A DNA stretch of 64,000 bases, taken from Bradyrhizobium sediminis. GTDB lineage: Bacteria > Pseudomonadota > Alphaproteobacteria > Rhizobiales > Xanthobacteraceae. Positions within the stretch are counted from its first letter, which is position 1, and the number at the start of each line of letters is the position of its first letter. The stretch covers positions 434,001 to 498,000 of the forward strand of contig NZ_CP076135.1 in assembly GCF_018736105.1 (NCBI RefSeq), written 5' to 3'. Position numbers and translations under genes: made by a program. This document shows, in pieces, positions 43,909 through 53,800 of this stretch. Under the pieces are notes generated by a model. That model did not search any database. It was not told the DNA's origin and saw only the letters and a program-made list of their open reading frames with translations.

Positions 43909-43962
43909 TCTCCAGATCCTCACCCTTGAGGAGGCGCCAACGGGTCGCGCGAATGCGCGCCC

Positions 43963-44865
43963 CTACTTCTTCCCCTCCGCCGCCGACATCGCCACCGGCC
44001 GCACCGGATCGCCTTCGCGCAACAGCGCGCCGGCGCGGGCCACCACGGTGTCGCCTTCCTGCAGCCCCTCGCGGATTTCGACCTGGCCGGCCGACATCAG
44101 GCCGACTTCCACCCGCTTGGTCTCGACCCGCGACCGCCGCACCACCTGCACCACGGTGCCGGCCGAGCCGTAGAGGATCGCGGTCAGCGGCACCGAGATG
44201 CCGCAGCTCTGCCCGGTCTTGATCAGCGCGCGGCCGGATGAATTCACCAACAGCCGCCGCGGCAGCACCACCGACACGAACACCTGGCCGAGCTGGCTGT
44301 TGGGCTCGATGGTCGAGGCCACCCGCCGCACCTTGCCCTCGACCTCGCCGGCGCCGATGATCTTGATCCGCGCGGTCTGGTTGACCGCGAGCTTGGAAAT
44401 ATCCCGCACCGGCACCATGCCGACCAGGTCGAATTCGCTGCGCGCGATGATGGAAAACAATGCCTCGCCCTTGCCCCCTGCGATCGAGCCGATCACCGCC
44501 GAGGACGTCGAGATCAGCCCGGCCACCGGCGACTGCACCACCTGCATGCCGCCCTCGGGCAGCGCCAGCCGGGCCAGCGCCTGGCCGGCGGTGACGGTGT
44601 CGCCCGGCTCGGCCAGGATTTCGGAAACCTTCAGGCCCGGCCGCTCCGGCCGCACCGACGTCTCCTCCCGCGCGATCAGCACGCCGGAAACCTCGACAAT
44701 ATTGGCGAAACAGGCCTTGGCCGCCTTGAACACGGTGACCGCCGCGCCCTTCGGCGCCGCCTCGGGCTCCTCGGCGGCGAGCGCGGGGGAGGCGAGAAAG
44801 AGCAGGGCGGCGAGGGCCGGGGTGAGCAGCCTGCGTGAAAGGTAGGGCGCGGTGAGATGGTTCAT
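43963..44865 (-). CDS. Efflux-type periplasmic adaptor (HlyD/RND MFP family)
   Basis: 300 residues from the ATG at 44865, with a signal peptide (LLTPALAALLFLASPALA). The mature protein has the lipoyl-like half (GLKVSEILAEPGDTVTAGQALARL) and beta-barrel segments (VNQTARIKIIGAGEVEGKVR). It is paralogous to the adaptor at 53985: both share a Cys at residue 52 (ACF) and a second Cys in a SCG(I/V) block (residue 221 here, 227 there). No pump gene is adjacent to this copy, so it may serve the RND pump at 50854 or another partner. The gene lies convergent to the pseudo-caspase gene. Confidence 0.88.
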   Translation of the reverse strand: MNHLTAPYLSRRLLTPALAALLFLASPALAAEEPEAAPKGAAVTVFKAAKACFANIVEVSGVLIAREETSVRPERPGLKVSEILAEPGDTVTAGQALARLALPEGGMQVVQSPVAGLISTSSAVIGSIAGGKGEALFSIIARSEFDLVGMVPVRDISKLAVNQTARIKIIGAGEVEGKVRRVASTIEPNSQLGQVFVSVVLPRRLLVNSSGRALIKTGQSCGISVPLTAILYGSAGTVVQVVRRSRVETKRVEVGLMSAGQVEIREGLQEGDTVVARAGALLREGDPVRPVAMSAAEGKK

Positions 44866-45201
44866 CGGCGTTCCAGTCCCGGTTACTGGGGGACATCGAT
44901 ACCAGAAGGGCAGCTCGGACGCCAAGCGGTAGGTCCCCCTGCAGGTGAAGCGCCTACCCCTCGCCGTCATGGCCGGGCTTCATTCCTCCGGCGGAATTTC
45001 ATCCGTCCGAGCCGACGCGCTAAGCTGCCCCCGGCGCATCCAAGCTGAACGTTGGGCAGGGATGCGGTGGACGCGGAAGCCATCGCTCAGGACTCGAATC
45101 CTCCGAGCCGGGCATTCTACTTTGCATGGGGTCGTTTTGCGATTTTTTGTTGCGGCCCTGCGGCAGGCGCTGCGTCCGGGGCGGGAGGCGGCGCGCTCAA
45201 G
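44866..45201. other. Intergenic region, no gene found
   Basis: 336 bases between the adaptor start and the cyclase stop. It should hold the adaptor promoter, but no clear -35/-10 pair is visible. A tRNA T-loop-like stretch (GGACTCGAATCC, 45090-45101) does not belong to a complete cloverleaf. Confidence 0.4.
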
Positions 45202-47682
45202 TCACGACGGCAGCTTCCGTCGCCGGTCCGCGACCGGCACCTCTGCCGTCGCCGCCCCCGCCACGCCTTCCTCTTTCCAGCGCAAAATCTCCACCGCCAG
45301 GATCGGATGGTTGAAGCCCTTCAGCGTCAGGTCTTCCAGCTGCCGGCCTTCGGCCCATGGCTCGACCATGCCGAACACGCGCTGGCTGACCACGATCTGG
45401 CCGGCCTTGGCTTCGTCGCACAGCCGCGAGGCGAGGTTGGTGACGCTGCCGATCGCGGCGTATTCGAGCCGCTGCTCGAAGCCGATCTGGCCGAGCGTCG
45501 CGTAGCCGAGCGCGATGCCGACGCCGAAACCGAGGCTATGCCCGCGGTTGCGCCATTTCTGCGTCAGCTGGCCGATGGTGTCGCGCATCTCGACCGCCAT
45601 CTTCACCGCGCGCCTGACGTGATCGTCGAACTGGATCGGCGCGTTGAACAGGATCATCACGCCGTCGCCGGCATAGCGGTCGAGCGTGCCCTCGTAGCGG
45701 AAGATCAGCTCGCCGAGTGCTGCGTGATATTCGCGCAGCACGTTCATCGCCTCTTCCGGCTCGGTCGCCTCGGTGAAGGCGGTGAAGCCGCGCAGGTCGC
45801 AGAACACCACGGTGACTTCGCGGCGGTGGCTGTCGAGCAGCGAATCATGGCCGTCGGAGGAGGCGATCAGCTGCGCCACCTGCGGCGGCAGGAAGCGCTC
45901 CAGCCTCCGGATGCGCTCGATCTCGCCGAGCTGCTTCTCGACCCGCTCCTCCAGCGACTTGTTCCAGTTCTTGAGCTGCTCGGTTTGTTCCTGCAGTTTG
46001 GCCGCCTGTTGCTGCACGGTGGTGTGCGCCGTTTCCAGTTCACGGCCCTTCGCGTCGACTTCGGTGAACAGCCGCGCATTGCGCATCGCCAGCACCGACT
46101 GGTGCGCGAACGTCTTCATCAGCCCGATCAGGTTGGGCGAGAATTCGCCGGCCGCGCGGCGCAGCACCACCAGCGAGCCCAGGATGCCTTTCTGGTCGAC
46201 CAGCGGCACCACCAGCATCGAATGAAAGCCGGCCTCGGCCGCGACGTCATGCAACAGATGCTCGGCCGCGTTGGTGAGATCGGGAACGGCGATCGGCTCG
46301 CCCTGGCTGGCGGCCTGGCCGAGCACGCTGTTCTCCTGGTCGATCTGCAGATGCCGGCCCTCGGCCGCCTTGTCGATGCCGATGGCTTCAGAGAGGTTGA
46401 ACTGATGCCTGGTCGCGTCATAGCCGTAGATCAGCACCGCGTCGGCATGGGTGATTTCCAGCGCGCGGGCGGCGACCGTCGGCAGCACCGCGTTGAGATC
46501 GAGCGAGGACGACACCGCGCGGCCGACCTCCTCGAGCACCTTGAGCTCGTTGATCGAGCGCGCCAGGTCCCGCGTCCGCTCCTCAACCTTGGTCTCGAGG
46601 CCCTCATAGGTCTCCTGCAGCCGGCCGGCCATGCTGTTGAACTGGTCGGACAGTTCTTCCAGTTCGTCCTTGGTGTGCACCTCGATGCGGTGGCTGAAAT
46701 CGCCGGCGCCGAGCCGCCGTGCGCCGGCGCGCAAGGCGGTGATCGGAATCAGCATCCGGCGCGCCAGCACTGTGCCGGCGAGGATCGCAACCAGCAGGCC
46801 GAGCGCGATCAACAGCGCGCTCCGCACCAGCTGGTCGCGGATCGGCGCCAGCGCCTGCGCGGTCGGCTGCTCGAACAGCACGTACCAGCCGAGTTTCGGC
46901 ACCGCGTTCGACGCCGTCAGCACCGCCTGGCCGTCGATGCCGGTGCCCGAGGTGAGCGGCGCGCCGTCCGGCTTCAGCAGGGCGGCGACCTGCGGCAGTG
47001 CGGCGAGTTCCTTGCCGACCTCCGGGCCCTTCGAGCCCGCCAGCACCTGGCCGCGCGCGTCGACCACATAGGCGTAAGCGGCCTTGCCGACCTGGGCATC
47101 GCCGAGGAAATCGTTGAGGAAGCGCAGGTCGATCTCGGCCAGCGTCACCCCGGCGTTGAAGCCGGAATGCGACACCGCGATCGACATGAAGGGGCGCGAG
47201 CCGACGAAATAGGCCGGCGCGAAGATGACGCCCCTGGCAGCGGTTTCGGTAAAGCGGATGTCGCGGGAAAAATCGGCGCCGCCGGAGCTCACCGCGGTGC
47301 GGGTCAGCCGAAGCTGCTCGCGGCCGGCGCCGTTCAGGAACGAGAGCTGGCTGACGGCAGGCACCTGGTTTAACAGCTGGGCATAGTCGGCGCGGCGCTG
47401 CTCCAGCGTCCTGCTTTCGAGGCTCGAGGTCGCGCTGGCGCGGGTCACCCAGCTGATCTGCCGTTCCAGCTCCGAAATCGCCTGCTCGATCCGCAGCGCG
47501 GTGGCTTCCGCTTTCTCGCCCATCGCGTCGACCAGCGCGACCCGGGTGCCGCGGTAGCTGATCCAGGTCTCCATCGCGCCGTTGACGGCCAGCACGAACA
47601 CCACGAGCCCGACCAGCGCGGCGACGTATTTGGCGAACAGGCCTTCGCGGAGAAACCAGACTTTGTCCCTGACGCCGTTCAT
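45202..47682 (-). CDS. Membrane-bound class III nucleotide cyclase with Cache, HAMP and GAF domains
   Basis: 826 residues. Two membrane segments (about 17-36 and 288-310) enclose a Cache-type periplasmic domain; HAMP (about 310-365), GAF (about 385-540), a coiled coil (about 545-600) and a class III cyclase domain (about 620-800) follow. Metal-binding aspartates are about Asp629 (VVFCDLRGF) and Asp673 (AGDGVMILF). The adenine-selecting Lys is Arg (LDRYAGD) and the usual Asp of the GD-x-VN block is Ser (IGSVTNLASRL), so product specificity is uncertain. It probably makes cAMP in response to an external ligand; the Crp/Fnr gene at 50165 lies 2.5 kb away. Confidence 0.9.
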   Translation of the reverse strand: MNGVRDKVWFLREGLFAKYVAALVGLVVFVLAVNGAMETWISYRGTRVALVDAMGEKAEATALRIEQAISELERQISWVTRASATSSLESRTLEQRRADYAQLLNQVPAVSQLSFLNGAGREQLRLTRTAVSSGGADFSRDIRFTETAARGVIFAPAYFVGSRPFMSIAVSHSGFNAGVTLAEIDLRFLNDFLGDAQVGKAAYAYVVDARGQVLAGSKGPEVGKELAALPQVAALLKPDGAPLTSGTGIDGQAVLTASNAVPKLGWYVLFEQPTAQALAPIRDQLVRSALLIALGLLVAILAGTVLARRMLIPITALRAGARRLGAGDFSHRIEVHTKDELEELSDQFNSMAGRLQETYEGLETKVEERTRDLARSINELKVLEEVGRAVSSSLDLNAVLPTVAARALEITHADAVLIYGYDATRHQFNLSEAIGIDKAAEGRHLQIDQENSVLGQAASQGEPIAVPDLTNAAEHLLHDVAAEAGFHSMLVVPLVDQKGILGSLVVLRRAAGEFSPNLIGLMKTFAHQSVLAMRNARLFTEVDAKGRELETAHTTVQQQAAKLQEQTEQLKNWNKSLEERVEKQLGEIERIRRLERFLPPQVAQLIASSDGHDSLLDSHRREVTVVFCDLRGFTAFTEATEPEEAMNVLREYHAALGELIFRYEGTLDRYAGDGVMILFNAPIQFDDHVRRAVKMAVEMRDTIGQLTQKWRNRGHSLGFGVGIALGYATLGQIGFEQRLEYAAIGSVTNLASRLCDEAKAGQIVVSQRVFGMVEPWAEGRQLEDLTLKGFNHPILAVEILRWKEEGVAGAATAEVPVADRRRKLPS

Positions 47683-47804
47683 CCAGATCCTCGTGCGCTC
47701 CCCATCAGAGGTTTGCGCTCAGCCGGGCTGTGTTTAGCACAATTCGAGGGGGTTGGCCGGGCTGTCGGCCAGCGTGGTTAGCCGCCATTTTGGGCAGTTT
47801 TCTT

Positions 47805-47867
47805 CTCCCTCCCCCGCTAGCGGGGGAGGGCCGGGGTGGGGATACCGCGGCGGCGGTGGGGAGGTGA
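47805..47867. repeat. GC-rich palindromic repeat
   Basis: CTCCCTCCCCCGCTAGCGGGGGAGGG is a near-perfect hairpin followed by CCGGGGTGGGG, downstream of the AsmA-family gene. Same type as 27249-27374. Probable transcription end for that gene. Confidence 0.8.
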
Positions 47868-47872
47868 GAATG

Positions 47873-49948
47873 TCAGCGGTTGAACAATTGCCGCAGCACC
47901 TCGTTCATCGCCGGGCTGTCCTGCGGGGCTTGCGGGATGGTCTCGTTCTGCGGCGCAGGTGCCGGCGGCGCGGCCGGAACGGGGGAGCCCGGCGCGGGAA
48001 TGCTGCGGCCTTGGCTTGGGGCCTGGCTTGGGACCTGGCTTGGGACTTGGTTTGGACCTTGGCTTGAACCCTGGCCTGGCGGCGCTTGTCCGAGCCCCAG
48101 CCCGAGGCCCTGCTGGATCAGATTGCCGAGGGTTTCGCCGAGCTTGTCGGCCGACAAGCCGCCGCCGGCCGGTCCATCCGTGCCCAACCCACCGCCGGCG
48201 GTTCCGCCTCCGGTCAATCCGCCGAGCAGCCCGCCCAGGCCGCCGCCGTCCTTGCCGAACAGGCCCTTGCCCATCTCCTTGAGCTTGGCATAGGCGGCGT
48301 CCGGATTGTCGAGGATGCCGGCCATGTCGGGATAGATGCGCGGCTGCGCCCACGGCCCGTCGATCATCACGGGAATGCCGAGCCCGACCGGATCGGAGGC
48401 GCGGCCCTGGCCTTCGGTGGTCATCACCAGTTTCGGGTCGACCCGGAACGCGATCTGCTTGGTGCCGAGGTCGATGGTGCCGACGCCGGTCATCTTCACC
48501 AGCGGTCCCACCAAATTGAGATCGGTGGTGACGGCCTGGCCCTTGTCGATGCGGAACGAGGCGGACAATTGCGAGAGATCGGTGACCTGGTCCTGCTTCT
48601 CCTGCCAGCCCGACAGCGTGCCCGAGGTCAGCGAGCGGATCATCTTGGCGACGTTGAGCCCGATGATCGCGCCGTCCTGGAACACGACGAACGCCGTGCC
48701 ATTGAGGTTCGCCATGACGGCGCGCTGGCTCGAGCCGGTGGAGCGCACCGAGATTTTCGCCTGCATCTTGCCGTCGAGCTTGTCGAAATCGGCGGTGCTG
48801 GTCAGCAGCGGCAAGGCGCGGACGCCGGCAAGGTCGCCGCGCAGCGCGAAGCTCGGCTCGGCCGCGGCGGCGTCCGCGGTGACCTCGCCGCTGGCCTGGC
48901 CGCCATAGGCGCCGAGATTGGAAAACCGCACCTTCAGCACGCCGCTGCCGAGCGTGGCGTCGATCGCGGCCGGCGCGAAATGCGCTCCCGCGATGCTGAA
49001 TTCGGCGGCGGAAGCCCGCACCTGCGCGTCGACATAGTTCAGACCGCTGACGTCGAACGTCGTATTGCTCCAGGCCTGCGCGCCGGACGAGGGCGGCGCC
49101 TTGGCGCCTATGTCGAGCCGCTGGAAGTCGAGATCGAGCTTGACCAGCGGCTTGCTGGCGAGATCGACCGATGCCCAGCCGTTGAACGCGCCGTCGCCGA
49201 GCGTGCCGGACAGGCCGTTGATCATCACGGTCGAACCATTGAGCCGGACCTCGGCCTTGGCCGCCAGCGAGGCCTGCAACAGGCTGGGCGCCTCAAAGCC
49301 GATCTCGACCGGAATGTTCTGCCGTTCCAGCGGCGGTTGCGGCGCGGTGGCGCGGATGTCGAATTTGAGCGGATGGCCGCCGGTCTTCGCAGCGCCGGTG
49401 ATCTTGATCTTGCGGTCGGCGCCCATCCTCATCTCGGCGTCGATGCCGTCGATGCGATTTTCGACGCGGTCGCGCAGGTTGGAGAACACCACCGCGCCGC
49501 CGGTCACGGTGACGCGATCGATCGCGGCCTTGCCGGCTTCGCCCGGTGCGGCTGCGGGTTTGGCGGATGAAATCAGCTGTCCCGAGCGTTCGCGCAGCAG
49601 CGGCAAATGCAGCACCGGCTTGTCGATGACGAGTTCGGTGACTTGCGGGCGGCCCGACCACAGGCTCGACAGCGTCACGTCGGCCTGGAGGCTGCCGACG
49701 GTCAGGCGGCTCGCGCCGTTGCGGTCCTTGGGGTCCTGCAGCGTGACGTCGTTCAGCTTGACGTTGAGGGATGGCCAGATCCCGATCCTGGTGGCGCCGG
49801 CGATGGTCAGTTTGTAGCCGGTCTCGCGCTCCACCCGGGTCTGGATCTCCGACGTCAGGAATCCCGAGGGGCCGCCGACGATCAGCAGCAATGCCGCCAC
49901 CACGATCACGGCGGCGACGGCGGCTCCGGCGATTTTCAATGCTTTCAT
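47873..49948 (-). CDS. AsmA family protein
   Basis: 691 residues. One N-terminal membrane anchor (VAAVIVVAALLLIVGG) then a long beta-rich periplasmic region, with AsmA-like blocks near the N-terminus (WPSLNVKLNDVTLQDPKDRN) and C-terminal half (FQDGAIIGLNVAKMIRSL). The last 90 residues are Gly- then Pro/Gln/Ser-rich with short PSQV/PSQA-type repeats. AsmA/TamB-like proteins are bridge-like proteins thought to help lipid traffic between the membranes. The gene is divergent from the crp-like gene and shares its 216-base gap, which holds a CRP-like site. Confidence 0.9.
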   Translation of the reverse strand: MKALKIAGAAVAAVIVVAALLLIVGGPSGFLTSEIQTRVERETGYKLTIAGATRIGIWPSLNVKLNDVTLQDPKDRNGASRLTVGSLQADVTLSSLWSGRPQVTELVIDKPVLHLPLLRERSGQLISSAKPAAAPGEAGKAAIDRVTVTGGAVVFSNLRDRVENRIDGIDAEMRMGADRKIKITGAAKTGGHPLKFDIRATAPQPPLERQNIPVEIGFEAPSLLQASLAAKAEVRLNGSTVMINGLSGTLGDGAFNGWASVDLASKPLVKLDLDFQRLDIGAKAPPSSGAQAWSNTTFDVSGLNYVDAQVRASAAEFSIAGAHFAPAAIDATLGSGVLKVRFSNLGAYGGQASGEVTADAAAAEPSFALRGDLAGVRALPLLTSTADFDKLDGKMQAKISVRSTGSSQRAVMANLNGTAFVVFQDGAIIGLNVAKMIRSLTSGTLSGWQEKQDQVTDLSQLSASFRIDKGQAVTTDLNLVGPLVKMTGVGTIDLGTKQIAFRVDPKLVMTTEGQGRASDPVGLGIPVMIDGPWAQPRIYPDMAGILDNPDAAYAKLKEMGKGLFGKDGGGLGGLLGGLTGGGTAGGGLGTDGPAGGGLSADKLGETLGNLIQQGLGLGLGQAPPGQGSSQGPNQVPSQVPSQAPSQGRSIPAPGSPVPAAPPAPAPQNETIPQAPQDSPAMNEVLRQLFNR
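48012..48075 (-). repeat. Degenerate 15-bp tandem repeat in the AsmA gene
   Basis: Several units resembling GGCTTGGGACCTG in tandem on the plus strand encode Pro-Ser-Gln-type repeats in the C-terminal tail of the AsmA-family protein. Likely to vary in length between strains. Confidence 0.65.
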
Positions 49949-50081
49949 CTCGACATTCCAGACCGGGCCAGCTGCGCGCGAATTCGGCCCGGCCGTAGCG
50001 GCGGGCCTTGTGGTTGAGCTTATCCCGGAAGGGGAAACCGCTCAAAGCCAGTAAAAATAGTCCGGGGGTGCTGCAAAGTTA

Positions 50082-50097
50082 TGTGACATATGACACA
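50082..50097. promoter_or_regulatory. CRP-like site upstream of the crp-like gene
   Basis: TGTGACATATGACACA has a consensus TGTGA left arm and ACACA as right arm (one base from TCACA), around a CATATG palindrome. It is 67 bases upstream of the crp-like gene start and 133 bases from the divergent AsmA start. Suggests autoregulation. Confidence 0.6.
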
Positions 50098-50164
50098 CTT
50101 CACAGGCCACAAGCTTCGCTAACGGTTATTTTGTCGATCTCGAATCCCTCTGGAAGGCATTGCA

Positions 50165-50839
50165 ATGAGCAAAGCGGCCGAATTTGCGGTCATTCTCAAG
50201 ATGAATCCGATGTTCGCGGACTTGGGTTCCGACGAATTGCAGCGAATCTCAAGCCTCTGCCACACCCAGCACCTCGGGGTGGGCGAGATGCTGTTCCAGA
50301 AGGGTGACGCCGGCGACGCCCTGTTCGGGGTCCGGCGCGGGCAAATCCGCATCGAGACCGGAGCATCGGACGGCAGCCGCCTGACCCTGAACTTTCTCGG
50401 CCCCGGCGACCTGTTCGGCGAGGTCGCGGTGCTCGACGGCCAGAGCCGCACCGCGGACGCCACCGCCGGCGAGCCCACCGAACTGTTCGTGCTGCGGCGC
50501 GAGGATTTTCTCAGTTTTCTCGAACGCGAGCCCCGCGTCGCGGTCAAGATCATCGCGCTGTTGTGCCAGCGCATCCGCTGGATGAGCGAGCGGATGGAGG
50601 AATCGATGCTGCAGCCGCTGCCGGTGCGGCTGGCGCGCCGGCTCTGCGCGCTGTCGTCCGATTTCGGCTCCGAGGTGCACATCTCGCAGGAGCAGCTCGG
50701 CGTGTTCGTCGGCGCCGCGCGCGAGAGCGTCAACCGTCAACTGCAGCTGTGGCGCAAGGACGGCATCCTGGACCTGCAGCGCGGCCGCATCCTGCTGCAG
50801 AACATGACCAAGCTGACGGCGGTGGCAAGGAACGAGTAG
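50165..50839 (+). CDS. Crp/Fnr family transcriptional regulator
   Basis: 224 residues. The cyclic-nucleotide-binding domain (about 1-125) contains GDLFGEVAVLDGQSRTADATA, in which the Gly-Glu and Arg-Thr of a cAMP-binding cassette are present. A long dimer helix follows, then the winged helix (SQEQLGVFVGAARESVNRQL). No iron-sulphur cysteine cluster of FNR type is seen. It probably binds cAMP. GGAAGG precedes the ATG. A CRP-like site lies 67 bases upstream, and a nucleotide cyclase gene at 45202. Confidence 0.92.
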   Translation: MSKAAEFAVILKMNPMFADLGSDELQRISSLCHTQHLGVGEMLFQKGDAGDALFGVRRGQIRIETGASDGSRLTLNFLGPGDLFGEVAVLDGQSRTADATAGEPTELFVLRREDFLSFLEREPRVAVKIIALLCQRIRWMSERMEESMLQPLPVRLARRLCALSSDFGSEVHISQEQLGVFVGAARESVNRQLQLWRKDGILDLQRGRILLQNMTKLTAVARNE

Positions 50840-50853
50840 GGCGATAACGGCGC

Positions 50854-53800
50854 CTACTCCGCCGCGGGTGAATGCACGATGGCCGGCGGCGGCTTGTGGT
50901 CGCCCGGCGGCTGCTCGTTCTCGCCGCTGGAGACCAAGAGTTTCCTGCCGAAGCGCCAGATCAGCGCGCCGAGATCGTCCATCATCATGAACATCGCCGG
51001 CACGAACACCAAGGACAGTACGGTGGAGAACACCAGTCCGCCGATCACGGCGAGCGCCATTGGCGAGCGGAATTCGCCGCCGGCGCCGAATGCCAGCGCG
51101 GACGGCATCATGCCGGCCGCCATCGCGATGGTGGTCATGACGATCGGGCGCGCGCGCTTGATGCCGGCGTCGATGATCGCAAATTCGCGCGGATTGCCCT
51201 CGCGGATCGATTCGACCGCGAATTCCACCAGCATGATGGCGTTCTTGGTGACGATGCCCATCAGCATCAGGATGCCGATCCACACCGGCGTCGTCAGCTG
51301 CTTGCCGGTCAGGAGCAGCGCCGCGATGGCGCCGCCGATCGAGAGCGGCAACGAGAACAGGATGGTGATCGGCTGCAGGAAGGTGCCGAACAGCAGCACC
51401 AGCACCGCATAGACCATCATCAACCCGGTGGTGATCGCGGTGGCAAAGCCTTCCGACAGTTCGTTCAGGCTTTCGGCGTCGCCCGACGGGCTGACCTTCA
51501 CGCCCTTGGGCAGGCTCTTCATCACCGGCAGGTCGTAGATCAGCTTGGTGGCGTCGCCGAGCGCGGCGGAGCCGACGAGGTCGGCCGCCACCGTGGCCTG
51601 GCGTTCCCGGTCGTAGCGGTTGATGCTGGTCGGGCCCTGATCGAGCTTGATGTCGGCGACGACGGAGAGCGGCACGCCGCCCTTCTCGCCGCGCTGGCCG
51701 AGCGGCACCCGCAACTGTTCGAGGATTTGCAGGTCGCCGCGCGCGGCGTCCTCGAGCTGCACGCGGACCGGCACCAGCCGGCCGCCGGCGTCGAATTTCG
51801 CCAGCGCCGGGCCGACGTCGCCGATGGTGGCGACCCGGATGGTCTGCGACAGGCTCTCGGTGGAGACGCCGAGTCTTGCTGCGAGCTCGGCCCGCGGCTG
51901 GATGCGAAGCTCGGGCCGGTCGAGCGAGGTTTCGGAGATCACGTTGGCGACGATCGGAATCCGTTTCATCTGCGTCGCCAGCTCGCTGGCGACGTTGCCG
52001 ACGATGTTGCTGTCGACGCCGGTGACCACCAGCGAGATCGCGCGCAAGCCGTTTTCGTCGAGGAACCAGAATCGGATGTCGGGAACGCTTTCGAGGTCGC
52101 CCGAGATCGCCAGCTCGAGTTCGCGCTGGGTGATCTTGCGGTCGGCCTTCGGCGTGTAGTTGATGATCAGGGCGGCGCGGCGCACCTCGAAGGTGCCGGG
52201 CGGCACGCGGCCGCCGTCGACGAATATGCTCTTGATCTCGGGCCGCTTGCGCAGGCGCGTGACGATCTCCTCGGTGACCTTCTCGGTGTAGGCGAGCTGC
52301 GAGCCCGGCGGCAGCTCCATCGCCAGCAGCGAGCGCGCGGTGTCCTGTGCCGGCAGGAAGCCCTGCGGCAACAGCGTGATGCTCCAGATCGAGGCGGCGA
52401 AGATGCCGAAACCGGCCAGCACGGTGATGAAGTAATGCTTCACCGACCAGGTGACGAGCCGCGTATAGGTTTGCAGGATGCGCCCCGGCGGCGGGTCTTC
52501 GTGCGGATGATCCTTCAGGAAATAGGCCGCCAGCACCGGCGTGACGAAGCGCGCGGCGAGCAGCGAGAAGAACACCTGCACCGACACCGTGATGCCGAAT
52601 TGCTTGAAGAATTGCCCGGCGATCCCCGACATGAAGCTTGCGGGCGCGAAGATCGCGATGATGGTGAGCGAGATCGCGATGACGGCGAGGCCGATCTCGT
52701 CGGCGGCCTCCAGCGCGGCGCGATACGGCGACTTGCCCATCCGCATGTGGCGCACGATGTTCTCGATTTCGACGATGGCGTCGTCGACCAGAATGCCCGT
52801 CGACAGCGTGATGGCGAGGAAGCTGACGAGGTTCAGCGAGAATCCGAGGAGGTCCATCGCCCAGAACGCCGGGAAGATCGACAGCGGCAGCGAGATCGCG
52901 GCGATGATGGTGGCGCGGATGTCGCGCAGGAACAGCAGCACGACGATGACGGCGAGGATGGCGCCTTCGAACAAGGTCGAAATCGCGGCTTCATAATTGC
53001 CCTTGGTGAATTCCACCGAGGTGTCGATCAGCTTGAGGTCGACGTCGGGATAGGCAACCTTGAGCGCATCGATGCGCTTCTGCACGGCCGCGGCGACCAC
53101 CACGTCGCTGGCGCCCTTGGAGCGCTTGATGCCGAGCGCCACCACGGGCTCGCCGTTCAGGCGCGCGAAGGTCCGGCGATCGGCGATGGTGTCGGTGACG
53201 GTGCCGAGATCGTCAAGACGAACCTCGCCGCCGCCGAACAGCGGGATCATGGTGCCGGCGAGATCGTTGAGGGTCTTGGCGCCGGCGAGCGTGCGGATCG
53301 CCTGGTCGTTCTTGCCGATCTCGGCGCGGCCGCCGGCGAGGTCGACATTGGTGCCGCGCAGGATCTGGCTGACATTGACGGCGGTCAGCCCGGCGGCCTG
53401 CAGCCGGTCGGGATCGAGCGACACCAGGATCTCGCGCTCGACACCGCCGATGCGCTCGACCTGGGCGACGCCGCGCACGCCCTGCAGCGCGCGTTTGACG
53501 ACGTCGTCGACGAAATAGGACAATTGCTCGGGCGTCTTGCCGGGCGAGATCGCGGCATAGGTGACGATCGGCAGGCCGATCACGTCGACGCGCTGGATCA
53601 GCGGCTCGTTGACGTTCTGCGGCAGGTTGGCGCGCACGCGGGTGACGGCGTCCTTGACGTCGTTCAGCGCGCGGTCGGTGTTGGTTTCGAGCGCGAACTG
53701 GATCGTGGTCAGCGACAGCCCGTCCGTGATCGAGGATGAGATATGCCGCACGCCCTCGACGCCGGAGACGCCGTCTTCGATGGTCTTGGTGACCTGCGAC

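Noticed and set aside
45085..45110. Possible tRNA 3' end (AGGACTCGAATCCT resembles a T-arm)
   Set aside because: Only a 4-bp stem can form and no matching acceptor, D or anticodon arms are found around it.
50872..53739. Plus-strand open frame of 955 codons opposite the RND pump
   Set aside because: Amino-acid composition is His/Arg/Asp-rich without family motifs, and the minus strand encodes a complete AcrB-type pump.
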